Source: Bacteroidales bacterium UBA3709 (GTDB lineage: Bacteria; Bacteroidota; Bacteroidia; Bacteroidales; UBA932). From it: a DNA stretch of 9,911 nt. Every line of letters starts with the position of its first letter. The stretch's first letter is position 1. The notes beneath the pieces were generated by a model, which saw only the letters and a list, made by a program, of their open reading frames with translations, was not told the origin of the DNA and made no database searches. A program made the translations under genes and the position numbers. Location: assembly GCA_002372015.1 (NCBI GenBank), contig DFIA01000087.1, forward strand, positions 1 through 9,911, read 5' to 3'. This document shows positions 1 to 8,575 of this stretch, in pieces.

Positions 1-136
1 CGGTCTTGGACTGAAGGAAGCTAAGGATCTTGTTGACGGCGCTCCTAAGGCTGTTAAGGAAAAGGTATCTAAGGCAGATGCCGAAACTTTGAAGGCAAAA
101 CTTGAAGAGGTTGGAGCAGAGGTTGAGATTAAATAA
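1..136 (+). CDS. rplL: Ribosomal protein bL12 (L7/L12), C-terminal fragment
   Basis: This is the 3' end of the gene for the ribosomal stalk protein bL12, whose C-terminal domain recruits and stimulates the GTPase translation factors (EF-G, EF-Tu, IF2). The reading frame starts at base 2 and gives 44 residues before the TAA at 134-136. It opens with GLGLKEAKDLVDGAPKAV and ends in KAKLEEVGAEVEIK, the conserved factor-binding helices and final strand of the bL12 C-terminal domain. The family is about 120-125 residues long, so roughly the first 80 residues (N-terminal dimerisation domain and hinge) lie upstream of the window. Its place just before rpoB is the classic rplKAJL-rpoBC order. Nothing looks broken; the truncation is only the window edge. 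Identification is very secure. Confidence 0.97.
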   Translation, partial: GLGLKEAKDLVDGAPKAVKEKVSKADAETLKAKLEEVGAEVEIK

Positions 137-176
137 GTTTGGTCTCTACTTCTCCCTGCCTGTCAGGACGTAGTCA

Positions 177-207
177 GGTTTAGGGCTAAAATGCCCTAAA
201 CCTTTTT
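177..207 (+). terminator. Attenuator-like intrinsic terminator between rplL and rpoB
   Basis: A perfect 10-bp stem, GGTTTAGGGC (177-186) with GCCCTAAACC (193-202), encloses a 6-nt loop (TAAAAT) and is followed at once by five Ts (203-207), with a second run of eight Ts at 212-219. This is the form of a Rho-independent terminator. It lies inside the operon, 40 nt before the rpoB start, and no convincing promoter is visible between it and rpoB. The natural reading is partial termination that lowers rpoBC transcription relative to the ribosomal protein genes. Escherichia coli has a known partial attenuator in the same rplL-rpoB gap, though its sequence is unrelated. The structure is seen directly; the attenuator role is inferred. 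Confidence 0.8.
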
Positions 208-246
208 GTCGTTTTTTTTAGTTTATATTCAACAAATTTTGCCAAC

Positions 247-3200
247 ATGCCTCAAAAAACTAATAATCAGCGAATTTCATTCGCAACGTCTAAAACACTA
301 TTAGACTATCCTGATTTTCTGGAGGTACAACTGAAATCATTCAGAGAATTCTTCCAACTTGGCACAACAGCGGAAAACAGGAAAAATGAAGGCTTATATA
401 AGGTCTTTCAAGAAGCCTTTTCACAAAATTCAGAACCTTCTGGCATTAGAGACACACGCAACAATTTTGTTCTGGAGTTTATCGACTATACGATAGAACC
501 TCCTATCTACACAGAAGACGAGTGCCTCGACAGAGGGCTCACCTACAATGTTCCGTTGAAGGCTAAGCTCAAACTCTCTTGTACCGATCCGGATCACGAA
601 GATTTTGAGCAGGTCATACAGGATGTATTCTTAGGAAACATCCCATACATGACCCCAAGAGGAACATTCATAATCAATGGCTCAGAAAGAATTGTGGTTT
701 CGCAGCTGCACCGTTCTCCCGGTGTGTTCTTCGGACAAAGCATGCACCAGAATGGCACTAAACTCTATTCTGCCAGAATTATACCTTTCAAAGGTTCATG
801 GATAGAGTTCACCACAGACATCAACAAGGTAATGTACGCATACATAGACAGAAAGAAGAAACTGCCTGTAACTACATTGCTAAGAGCCATAGGATTTGAA
901 TCAGATAAAGACATACTCAATATATTTGGGCTTGCCCAAGAAGTAAGGGCAGAAAGAAACGAGCTCAAGAAGCATATTGGCCAAAGACTTGCAGCCAGAG
1001 TATTAAAAACCTGGAACGAAGACTTTGTGGAGGAAGATACCGGAGAGGTAATGTACATAGAGAGAACCGAAATTGGTATAGAAAGAGGCGTTGTTCTCAC
1101 AGAGGAACTCATAGACAAGGTTCTCGAATACGGAGTAGATTACATATTGCTCCATAACGAAGATGCCGTTTCTTCCGAGTTCGACATCATCTACAATACT
1201 CTCCAGAAAGATATATGCAATACGCAAAAAGAAGCAATATTCTATACTTACAGACAGTTGCGTAATTCAGAACCACCTGATGAGGCTTCGGCAAAAGATG
1301 TTATAGAAAAACTCTTCTTCTCAGACAAGAGATACGATCTTGGCAATGTGGGTAGATACAGACTCAACAAAAAACTGAATTTAGACACATCAGAAGAAGT
1401 AAGAGTTCTCACAAAGCAGGATATTATAGAAATTATCCGCTATCTTATTCAGCTTATAAATTCAAAGGCTACTGTAGATGATATAGACCATCTCAGTAAC
1501 AGAAGAATACGCACTGTTGGAGAACAGCTTGCCAATCAGTTTACCGTAGGCTTAGCAAGAATGGCCAGAACTATCAGAGAAAAGATGAATGTAAGAGATA
1601 ACGAAGTGTTCAAGCCGGAAGATCTTGTTACCTCAAGAACTCTTTCCTCTGTAATAAACTCATTCTTTGGTACCAGCCAGTTATCCCAGTTTATGGATCA
1701 GACCAACCCTCTTGCAGAAATGACTCACAAGAGAAGGTTATCGGCCCTTGGCCCGGGAGGTTTGAGCCGCGACAGAGCCGGCTTTGAGGTAAGAGACGTT
1801 CACTACACACATTATGGCCGTCTATGCCCTATCGAAACTCCTGAAGGTCCGAACATCGGTCTTATATCATCTTTGTGCGTATATGCGAGAATCAACAATC
1901 TCGGATTTATAGAAACTCCGTATCGCCGAGTAAACAATGGCACTGTAGATTTAACAGACAAAGGCTCTGTTTACATGAGTGCAGAAGAGGAAGAAAACCA
2001 GATGGTAGCACAGGCTAACGTTAATCTCGACGACAAAGGCAAAATCTTAGACGAAAGAATCAAATGCCGTTGGCAGGCAGATTACCCTGTTGTAGGTAAG
2101 GAAGATGTGCATCTTATAGACGTTGCGCCTAACCAGATAGCATCTATCGCCGCCTCGCTTATTCCATTCCTCGAGCACGACGATGCCAACCGTGCTCTCA
2201 TGGGTTCTAACATGATGAGACAGGCTATCCCTATCATAAATCCGGAGGCCCCTATTGTAGGAACCGGTTTGGAAGGTCCTGTAATGAAAGACTCCAGAAC
2301 ACAAATTTCTGCAGAGGGAGCTGGCGAAGTTGTATATGTAGATGCCAACCAGATTCAAATCAAATACAACAAAACAGAAGAAGAAAAGTTCATCAGCTTT
2401 ACTCCGGAAATTACTACATACAGCCTCCCTATGTACAGAAAGACCAACCAGAGCACATCTGTACGCCTTAAACCAATTGTAAGAAAGGGAGATAAAGTAG
2501 TTAAGGGTCAAGTACTTACAGAAGGCTATGCTTCTCAGAACGGAGAGCTGGCGCTCGGTAGAAACCTTAAAGTTGCATTCATGCCATGGAAAGGTTATAA
2601 CTACGAAGATGCCGTTGTACTAAGCGAAAGAATAGTAAGAGAAGATATACTTACCTCTGTACATGTAGATGAATACTTGCTTGAGGTTAGAGAAACCAAG
2701 AGAGGGCCGGAAGAACTTACCAAAGATATTCCAAATGTCAGCGATGAGGCTACCAAGAATTTAGACGAAAACGGTATAATCCGCATTGGAGCCACTGTTC
2801 AGCCGGGAGATATTCTAATAGGTAAAATTACGCCTAAGGGCGAGACCGATCCTTCTCCAGAGGAGAAACTGCTTCGAGCCATATTCGGCGACAAGGCCGG
2901 AGACGTAAAAGATGCCTCTCTGAAAGCATCTGCATCTCTGACTGGTACCGTAATAGGCAAAAGGTTATTCCGTAAAGCCGGACAAGGCAAGATGACAGAT
3001 AAGGAAAAGAAGAACTTTAAGGCTAAAGTTAAGGAAGACAGCAAAAAAGCTCTTGAAGAATACAACAAGAAGTGCAGCCAACTCAAAGACCTATTCTTTG
3101 AAAAGCTCATGACTTTGTTGGCCAAGAAAACCTCTCAGGGCGTAAGCGATATCTTTGGCACTGTTATAATTGCCAAAGGCGCTACATTCAAGAAAGATGT

Positions 3201-4104
3201 ACTCAGCAGCATAAGCGATTTTGAGCACATCAACCCAACTAAGTGGACTACAGACAAGCACACTAACGACCTGATAAAAGCTCTGATTTATAATTATCTG
3301 ACTGAACTCAAAGAACTCACCTCAAAGCATAAGAGAAGAGAATTCGACATTCAGCAAGGAGATGAGCTTCCACAGGGCGTAATGCAGATTGCCAAGGTTT
3401 ACATTGCCAAGAAGAGAAAGATTATGGTGGGCGACAAGGTTGCCGGACGCCATGGAAACAAGGGTATTATAGCCAAGATTGTAAGCGACGAAGATATGCC
3501 GTTTATGGAAGATGGTACTATTATGGACATAGTGCTCAACCCTCTCGGTGTGCCTTCGCGTATGAACTTAGGGCAGATTTACGAAACTGTTCTCGGCTGG
3601 GCAGGTAAAGAGCTTGGGGTTAAATTTGCCACCCCTATCTTTGATGGTGCTTCTTTGGAAAATATCTGCGAATACACAGATAAAGCAGGACTTCCAAGAT
3701 ATGGTACTACAAGACTGAGAGACGGTGGTACTGGCGAATTGTTTGATCAGCCTGCTACCGTGGGAGTTATCTACATGATAAAATTAGACCACATGGTAGA
3801 AGACAAGATGCACGCCCGCTCTACAGGTCCTTACTCTCTGATTACCCAGCAGCCTTTGGGCGGAAAAGCTCAACTTGGAGGACAGAGATTTGGAGAAATG
3901 GAGGTTTGGGCCCTCGAAGCATTTGGAGCAGCCAACATACTGCAAGAAATTCTGACTATCAAGTCAGATGATATAACAGGCAGAAGCCGTGCATACGAGG
4001 CTATCGTAAAAGGTGAACCTATGCCTGCACCTAATATTCCAGAATCTTTGAACGTGTTGCTACACGAACTAAGAGGATTAGGACTCAGCGTTCACTTAGA
4101 CTAA
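247..4104 (+). CDS. rpoB: DNA-directed RNA polymerase subunit beta
   Basis: This encodes the 1285-residue beta subunit, which with beta' forms the catalytic cleft of RNA polymerase. The start is the first in-frame ATG after a TAA at 187-189; there is no Shine-Dalgarno sequence, as is usual in Bacteroidota. The N-terminal protrusion and lobe regions occupy about residues 10-430. The rifampicin pocket runs from about 470 to 510 (FFGTSQLSQFMDQ, then THKRRLSALGPGG); D484, H494 and S499 match E. coli D516, H526 and S531. The PWKGYNYEDA motif (780-789) holds E787 and D788. K1064 and K1072 in GDKVAGRHGNKG and H1189 in KMHARSTGPYSL match the active-site residues E. coli K1065, K1073 and H1237. A lysine-rich, probably helical stretch at about 905-1045 sits where E. 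coli has its variable beta insertion. The conserved end (SLNVLLHELRGLGLSVHLD) is complete. It is co-transcribed with rpoC, 22 nt downstream. Confidence 0.99.
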   Translation: MPQKTNNQRISFATSKTLLDYPDFLEVQLKSFREFFQLGTTAENRKNEGLYKVFQEAFSQNSEPSGIRDTRNNFVLEFIDYTIEPPIYTEDECLDRGLTYNVPLKAKLKLSCTDPDHEDFEQVIQDVFLGNIPYMTPRGTFIINGSERIVVSQLHRSPGVFFGQSMHQNGTKLYSARIIPFKGSWIEFTTDINKVMYAYIDRKKKLPVTTLLRAIGFESDKDILNIFGLAQEVRAERNELKKHIGQRLAARVLKTWNEDFVEEDTGEVMYIERTEIGIERGVVLTEELIDKVLEYGVDYILLHNEDAVSSEFDIIYNTLQKDICNTQKEAIFYTYRQLRNSEPPDEASAKDVIEKLFFSDKRYDLGNVGRYRLNKKLNLDTSEEVRVLTKQDIIEIIRYLIQLINSKATVDDIDHLSNRRIRTVGEQLANQFTVGLARMARTIREKMNVRDNEVFKPEDLVTSRTLSSVINSFFGTSQLSQFMDQTNPLAEMTHKRRLSALGPGGLSRDRAGFEVRDVHYTHYGRLCPIETPEGPNIGLISSLCVYARINNLGFIETPYRRVNNGTVDLTDKGSVYMSAEEEENQMVAQANVNLDDKGKILDERIKCRWQADYPVVGKEDVHLIDVAPNQIASIAASLIPFLEHDDANRALMGSNMMRQAIPIINPEAPIVGTGLEGPVMKDSRTQISAEGAGEVVYVDANQIQIKYNKTEEEKFISFTPEITTYSLPMYRKTNQSTSVRLKPIVRKGDKVVKGQVLTEGYASQNGELALGRNLKVAFMPWKGYNYEDAVVLSERIVREDILTSVHVDEYLLEVRETKRGPEELTKDIPNVSDEATKNLDENGIIRIGATVQPGDILIGKITPKGETDPSPEEKLLRAIFGDKAGDVKDASLKASASLTGTVIGKRLFRKAGQGKMTDKEKKNFKAKVKEDSKKALEEYNKKCSQLKDLFFEKLMTLLAKKTSQGVSDIFGTVIIAKGATFKKDVLSSISDFEHINPTKWTTDKHTNDLIKALIYNYLTELKELTSKHKRREFDIQQGDELPQGVMQIAKVYIAKKRKIMVGDKVAGRHGNKGIIAKIVSDEDMPFMEDGTIMDIVLNPLGVPSRMNLGQIYETVLGWAGKELGVKFATPIFDGASLENICEYTDKAGLPRYGTTRLRDGGTGELFDQPATVGVIYMIKLDHMVEDKMHARSTGPYSLITQQPLGGKAQLGGQRFGEMEVWALEAFGAANILQEILTIKSDDITGRSRAYEAIVKGEPMPAPNIPESLNVLLHELRGLGLSVHLD

Positions 4105-4126
4105 CCGATAAAAAGAGACACACAAT

Positions 4127-7100
4127 ATGGCTTTAAAGAAAGACACAAAAGTTAAGAGTAACTTCAGCAAAATTACGATAGGCCTTGCCTCTCCTGAAGA
4201 AATTCTGGACAGATCTCATGGAGAGGTTCTCAAACCAGAAACTGTTAACTATCGTACATACAAACCAGAAAGAGACGGTCTTTTCTGCGAGAGAATCTTT
4301 GGCCCTACCAAAGACTACGAGTGCTCATGCGGAAAATACAAGAGAATCCGTTACCGCGGTATTGTATGCGACCGTTGCGGTGTAGAGGTTACAGAAAAGA
4401 AGGTTCGCCGAGAGAGAATGGGCCACATTACCCTTACGGTACCTGTTGCCCACATCTGGTATTTCCGCTCCACTCCTAATAAAATAGGTTCTCTGTTAGG
4501 CATTAAGAGCAAGCAACTGGATTCTATTATTTACTACGAAAGATATGTTGTAATCCAAGCAGGCGTTGCCGCAGAAAAGGGCGTAAAAGAACTCGACCTT
4601 CTTAGCGAAGACGAATACCTTGCCATTACAGAAACTTTACCGAGAGAAAACTCTCTGCTTCCAGACGAAGATCCTAACAAGTTTATAGCAGAAATGGGAG
4701 CCAGCGCAATCTACAAGCTTCTGGCAAAGATAAATCTTGATGAATTATCATACTCGCTTCGCCATTCACTTGAAACAGAAACCAGCCAGCAGAGAAAAGC
4801 AGACGCTCTCAAAAGACTCAGCATAATAGAAGCTTTTAGAGATTCCAAAGAGATTAACCACCCGGAATGGATGATTCTCAGAGTAATACCTGTTATCCCA
4901 CCAGATCTCAGGCCTCTGGTTCCACTGGATGGAGGAAGGTTTGCTACCTCAGACTTAAACGATCTTTATAGAAGAGTAATTATAAGAAACAACCGTCTTA
5001 AAAAACTCATAGAAATAAAAGCTCCTGAGGTAATACTCCGTAACGAAAAAAGAATGTTGCAGGAGGCGGTAGATTCATTATTCGACAATTCAAAGAAAAC
5101 CAACACAATAAAGAGCGATTCCAACAGAGCACTCAAGTCTTTGTCAGACTCTCTGAAAGGAAAGCAAGGAAGATTCCGCCAGAATCTGCTCGGAAAAAGA
5201 GTGGATTACTCTGCACGTTCTGTTATCGTTGTTGGTCCGGAGCTCAAGATGCACGAATGTGGTTTGCCTAAGTTTATTGCGGCTGAATTATATAAACCAT
5301 TTATTATAAGAAAGCTGCTCGAAAGAGGTGTGGTAAAAACCGTTAAGAGTGCCAAGAAAATGGTAGATCGCAAAGATTCCGTTATCTGGGATATTCTGGA
5401 AAATGTAATGAAAGGTCATCCGGTATTGCTAAACCGTGCCCCTACCCTCCACAGACTTGGTATTCAGGCATTCCAACCTAAACTTATAGAAGGCAAGGCT
5501 ATTCAGTTGCATCCACTGGCTTGTACTGCATTCAATGCAGACTTTGATGGAGACCAGATGGCAGTTCACCTGCCTCTCGGAAATGCTGCTGTATTGGAAG
5601 CTCAGCTTCTTATGTTAGGCAGCCACAACATCTTAAATCCGGCAAACGGAGCCCCTATCACCGTACCTTCTCAAGATATGGTTCTCGGCTTGTACTACAT
5701 TACAAAAGAGAGAGATGGGATGAAGGGCGAGGGCAAGAGATTCTACTCGCCTGAAGAAGTTATCATAGCATACAACGAGCAAAGGCTTGATATACACTCA
5801 AAAATATCTGTAAGGCTCCCTATAGATATGACAGACCCTGCCAAGGGATACGACACAATAGATACCACCACAGGAAGAATCCTGTTCAATCAGGTGGTGC
5901 CTAAGGAAGTAGGATATATCAACACACTCATAAACAAAAAATCTTTAAGAGACCTCATCAGCCTTGTTATCAAAACCTGTGGTGTTATGAGAACCACACA
6001 GTTCCTCGATGATATCAAGAACATGGGCTATCTTATGGCCTTCCGCGGTGGACTTTCTTTCAATCTTGGCAACGTAATAGTTCCTGCAGGCAAGCAGAAA
6101 CTCATAGACGATGGCTACAAGAAGGCCGACGAGGTTAAGTTCAACTTTGATAACGGATTGATTACCAACAACGAGCGTTACAATCAGATTATAGATATCT
6201 GGACAAACGTAAACAACGAACTAAGTAAGGTTGTGGTAAAAGAAATTTCCTCAGACAACGAGGGCTTCAATCCTGTTTGGATGATGTTGGATTCTGGAGC
6301 CCGCGGTTCTAAGGAGCAGATTCGTCAGCTCTGCGGTATGAGAGGTCTGATGGCAAAACCTCAGAAATCTGGTGCTACAGGCGGTAATGAAATTATAGAA
6401 AACCCAATTCTTGCAAACTTCAAAGAGGGCTTGTCTGTGTTGGAATACTTCATTTCTACCCACGGTGCCCGTAAAGGTTTGGCAGATACCGCACTAAAGA
6501 CAGCCGATGCCGGTTACCTAACCAGAAGGCTTGTAGATGTTTCTCACGATGTAATAGTTACAGAAGAAGACTGCGGTACTCTTAGAGGGTTGGTGGCAAC
6601 CGAAATCAAGAACAAAGACGAGGTTGTAGAAACACTCTACGACAGAATCTTGGGAAGAACCACTGTACACGAAATCTACGACCCTACAAACGGAGAACTT
6701 CTTATAGGTGCCGGAGAAGAAATTACAGAAGAAATAGCGGCAAAGATAGAAAGCCTGCCTATAGAAGCTGTAGAAATTAGAAGCGTACTTACCTGCGAAA
6801 GCAAGAAAGGTGTTTGCGCTAAATGTTACGGCCGTAACTTGGCACGCAACAAGATGGTAGAAACTGGTGAGGTTGTGGGCGTTATTGCAGCACAATCTAT
6901 CGGTGAGCCTGGTACTCAGCTTACACTTAGAACCTTCCACGTAGGAGGTACCGCCAGCGCATCTGTTGCCGAAAACGAAATTGTATCAAAATACGATGGA
7001 CGGCTCGAATTTGAAGAACTTCGTACCTTAGACAAAGTTGGCGAAAACGGCCAGAAACAAACCATTGTAATAGGCCGTGGCACAGAGTTGAGAATAGTTA

Positions 7101-8422
7101 ATGCAGACAGTGGCATTGCAATGTCTGAATATCGTATTCCTTATGGCTCTGTTCTCTACAAAAAGAACAACGATACAGTAAAGAAAGGAGAGAAGATTTG
7201 CGAGTGGGACGCCTATAATGCCCTCACTCTTGCAGACGTAGATGGTAAAATTGCATACGACCAACTGGTTGAGAACGAAACCTTCAAAACAGAACTTATG
7301 GATGAGTTCTCTAACCACGTCGATAGAGTTGTAATAGATTCTAAGGATAGGAACAAAAACCCTGTAATCAAGATTGTAGATTCTAAGGGTAACGATCTTA
7401 AAACCTATAACTTGCCACTTGGTGCACACATAATGGTAAACAATGGCCAAACTGTAAAGGCCGGAGATACCATTGTAAAAATACCAAGAGCTGCTACCTC
7501 TAAGGCCGGAGATATTACCGGAGGTTTGCCAAGAGTAACCGAGTTGTTTGAGGCCAGAAACCCATCTAACCCTGCTATAGTAGCAGAAATCAACGGAGAT
7601 GTGCAGATGGGCAAGATAAAGAGAGGTAATAGAGAAATTATCATCAAGGCCCGCAAGGGAGATGAGGAAAAGCATTACCTCGTGCCTATGACCAAGCAAA
7701 TTCTGGTTCAGGAAAACGATTATGTAAAAGCTGGCGACCCTCTCTCAGATGGTAGCATTGCTCCGGCAGATATATTGAGAATACTTGGTCCTACAAAGGT
7801 TCAGGAATATATCGTAAACGAGGTTCAGGCTGTTTACAGAATGCAAGGTGTAAAAATCAACGACAAGCATTTTGAAGTTATCGTAAGACAGATGATGCGT
7901 AAAGTTCAGGTTGTAGATCCGGGCGATACCCGCTTCCTACCTGAGCAGTTGGTAGATCGCCAGGAATTCTTTAAGCAAAACGATGAACTCTGGGACAAGA
8001 TGGTAGTAACAGAACCTGGAGATTCTAAAAACCTACGTGCCGGCCAAATAGTTACCGTTAGAGTTTTGAAAGACGAAAACTCATCTCTCAAGAGGCAGGC
8101 CCTCAAGCCGGTAGTTGCACGTACACCTGTTCCGGCAACAGCAGATCAGATACTTCAGGGTATTACAAGGGCAGCACTCAAAACAAGCAGCTTTATGAGT
8201 GCGGCTTCATTCCAAGAAACCACAAAGGTGCTTTCAGAAGCAGCTATCTTTGGAAAGACCGATACATTGGAAGGTCTTAAAGAAAATGTAATATGCGGCC
8301 ATCCAATACCTGCCGGTACCGGTATGAGAGAGTACGATAAAATTGTGGTTACAAGCGAGGAAGAATACCAAAAGATGCTGAAAGCTCAGTCTGCATTGGC
8401 AGGCTCCGCTATAGAGCAATAG
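4127..8422 (+). CDS. rpoC: DNA-directed RNA polymerase subunit beta'
   Basis: This encodes the 1431-residue beta' subunit, which holds the catalytic magnesium and most of the DNA-binding clamp. The start is fixed by an in-frame TAA at 4109-4111, 18 nt upstream; only a weak purine run (AAAAAGAGA) precedes it. The first zinc-binding module uses C66, C68, C81 and C84. The invariant NADFDGDQ motif supplies the metal-binding aspartates D472, D474 and D476. The bridge helix lies at about 771-806 (STHGARKGLADTALKTADAG). The second zinc site is C816, C890, C897 and C900. The trigger loop contains TQLTLRTFHVGG with R935 and H938. After it comes a large insertion, about 944-1127, at the same place as the E. 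coli SI3 domain and with recognisable similarity to it; the conserved ITGGLPRVTELFEARNP follows from 1130. The gene is intact and ends the operon just before a strong terminator. Confidence 0.99.
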   Translation: MALKKDTKVKSNFSKITIGLASPEEILDRSHGEVLKPETVNYRTYKPERDGLFCERIFGPTKDYECSCGKYKRIRYRGIVCDRCGVEVTEKKVRRERMGHITLTVPVAHIWYFRSTPNKIGSLLGIKSKQLDSIIYYERYVVIQAGVAAEKGVKELDLLSEDEYLAITETLPRENSLLPDEDPNKFIAEMGASAIYKLLAKINLDELSYSLRHSLETETSQQRKADALKRLSIIEAFRDSKEINHPEWMILRVIPVIPPDLRPLVPLDGGRFATSDLNDLYRRVIIRNNRLKKLIEIKAPEVILRNEKRMLQEAVDSLFDNSKKTNTIKSDSNRALKSLSDSLKGKQGRFRQNLLGKRVDYSARSVIVVGPELKMHECGLPKFIAAELYKPFIIRKLLERGVVKTVKSAKKMVDRKDSVIWDILENVMKGHPVLLNRAPTLHRLGIQAFQPKLIEGKAIQLHPLACTAFNADFDGDQMAVHLPLGNAAVLEAQLLMLGSHNILNPANGAPITVPSQDMVLGLYYITKERDGMKGEGKRFYSPEEVIIAYNEQRLDIHSKISVRLPIDMTDPAKGYDTIDTTTGRILFNQVVPKEVGYINTLINKKSLRDLISLVIKTCGVMRTTQFLDDIKNMGYLMAFRGGLSFNLGNVIVPAGKQKLIDDGYKKADEVKFNFDNGLITNNERYNQIIDIWTNVNNELSKVVVKEISSDNEGFNPVWMMLDSGARGSKEQIRQLCGMRGLMAKPQKSGATGGNEIIENPILANFKEGLSVLEYFISTHGARKGLADTALKTADAGYLTRRLVDVSHDVIVTEEDCGTLRGLVATEIKNKDEVVETLYDRILGRTTVHEIYDPTNGELLIGAGEEITEEIAAKIESLPIEAVEIRSVLTCESKKGVCAKCYGRNLARNKMVETGEVVGVIAAQSIGEPGTQLTLRTFHVGGTASASVAENEIVSKYDGRLEFEELRTLDKVGENGQKQTIVIGRGTELRIVNADSGIAMSEYRIPYGSVLYKKNNDTVKKGEKICEWDAYNALTLADVDGKIAYDQLVENETFKTELMDEFSNHVDRVVIDSKDRNKNPVIKIVDSKGNDLKTYNLPLGAHIMVNNGQTVKAGDTIVKIPRAATSKAGDITGGLPRVTELFEARNPSNPAIVAEINGDVQMGKIKRGNREIIIKARKGDEEKHYLVPMTKQILVQENDYVKAGDPLSDGSIAPADILRILGPTKVQEYIVNEVQAVYRMQGVKINDKHFEVIVRQMMRKVQVVDPGDTRFLPEQLVDRQEFFKQNDELWDKMVVTEPGDSKNLRAGQIVTVRVLKDENSSLKRQALKPVVARTPVPATADQILQGITRAALKTSSFMSAASFQETTKVLSEAAIFGKTDTLEGLKENVICGHPIPAGTGMREYDKIVVTSEEEYQKMLKAQSALAGSAIEQ

Positions 8423-8448
8423 CTTTTAGCATACTCCATTTTTTAGAG

Positions 8449-8503
8449 TTATCCCAACAGAAAACATATTATGTTAAATCTGTTGGGATAATTTTTTATT
8501 TTT
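8449..8503 (+). terminator. Intrinsic terminator of the rpoBC operon
   Basis: A perfect 12-bp stem pairs TTATCCCAACAG (8449-8460) with CTGTTGGGATAA (8480-8491). The 19-nt loop can form a second small stem (AACAT 8463-8467 with ATGTT 8471-8475), extending the hairpin. The right arm is followed by TTTTTT (8492-8497), one A and five to six further Ts. It begins 26 nt after the rpoC stop codon, so it should end the rplL-rpoB-rpoC transcript. On the opposite strand the left arm is followed by no T-run, so it works in one direction only. Confidence 0.92.
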
Positions 8504-8504
8504 G
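8497..8504 (+). promoter_or_regulatory. Candidate Bacteroidota -7 promoter element for the lipoprotein gene
   Basis: The octamer TATTTTTG fits the TAnnTTTG consensus of the -7 element recognised by the primary sigma factor of Bacteroidota. It lies 71 nt before the downstream ATG and would give a 5' leader of roughly 65 nt. No good TTTG -33 element is seen at the expected distance; the nearest match is TATG at 8470-8473, one mismatch and slightly too far. The element overlaps the T-tract of the rpoC terminator, where T-rich sequence raises the odds of a chance match. A promoter is still expected here, because the terminator would isolate the next gene. Confidence 0.45.
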
Positions 8505-8521
8505 TACAGCCCAATTGTACA
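8502..8521 (+). repeat. Pair of TTGTACA direct repeats at the presumed transcription start
   Basis: TTGTACA occurs at 8502-8508 and again at 8515-8521, a period of 13 bp. Each copy contains the self-complementary hexamer TGTACA. The pair begins inside the candidate -7 element and covers the presumed start of transcription, where a repressor operator could sit. The repeats are certain; an operator role is speculative. Confidence 0.35.
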
Positions 8522-8575
8522 CAGCAAACCATACTGATGTTAGTCTGAATATATTTATCAACAATACATACTATT

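Noticed and set aside
234..241. AAATTTTG just before the rpoB start as a TAnnTTTG promoter giving a leaderless mRNA
   Set aside because: It has a mismatch at the important first T, no TTTG -33 element at proper spacing, and lies in AT-rich DNA where such matches are common.
2047..2511. Long minus-strand open frame within rpoB (and others at 765-1118, 2082-2348, 2799-3125)
   Set aside because: They lie wholly inside the intact, highly conserved rpoB gene, have no family features, and their low-complexity serine- and leucine-rich or tyrosine- and cysteine-rich composition is what antisense frames of conserved genes give.
4185..4385. 66-residue plus-strand frame near the start of rpoC
   Set aside because: It overlaps the conserved beta' N-terminus and zinc-binding module in another frame, and has no independent support.
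7028..7699. 223-residue minus-strand open frame within rpoC
   Set aside because: It is antisense to the SI3-like region of rpoC, with no recognisable domain and no promoter-like element; a frame shadow is the simpler explanation.
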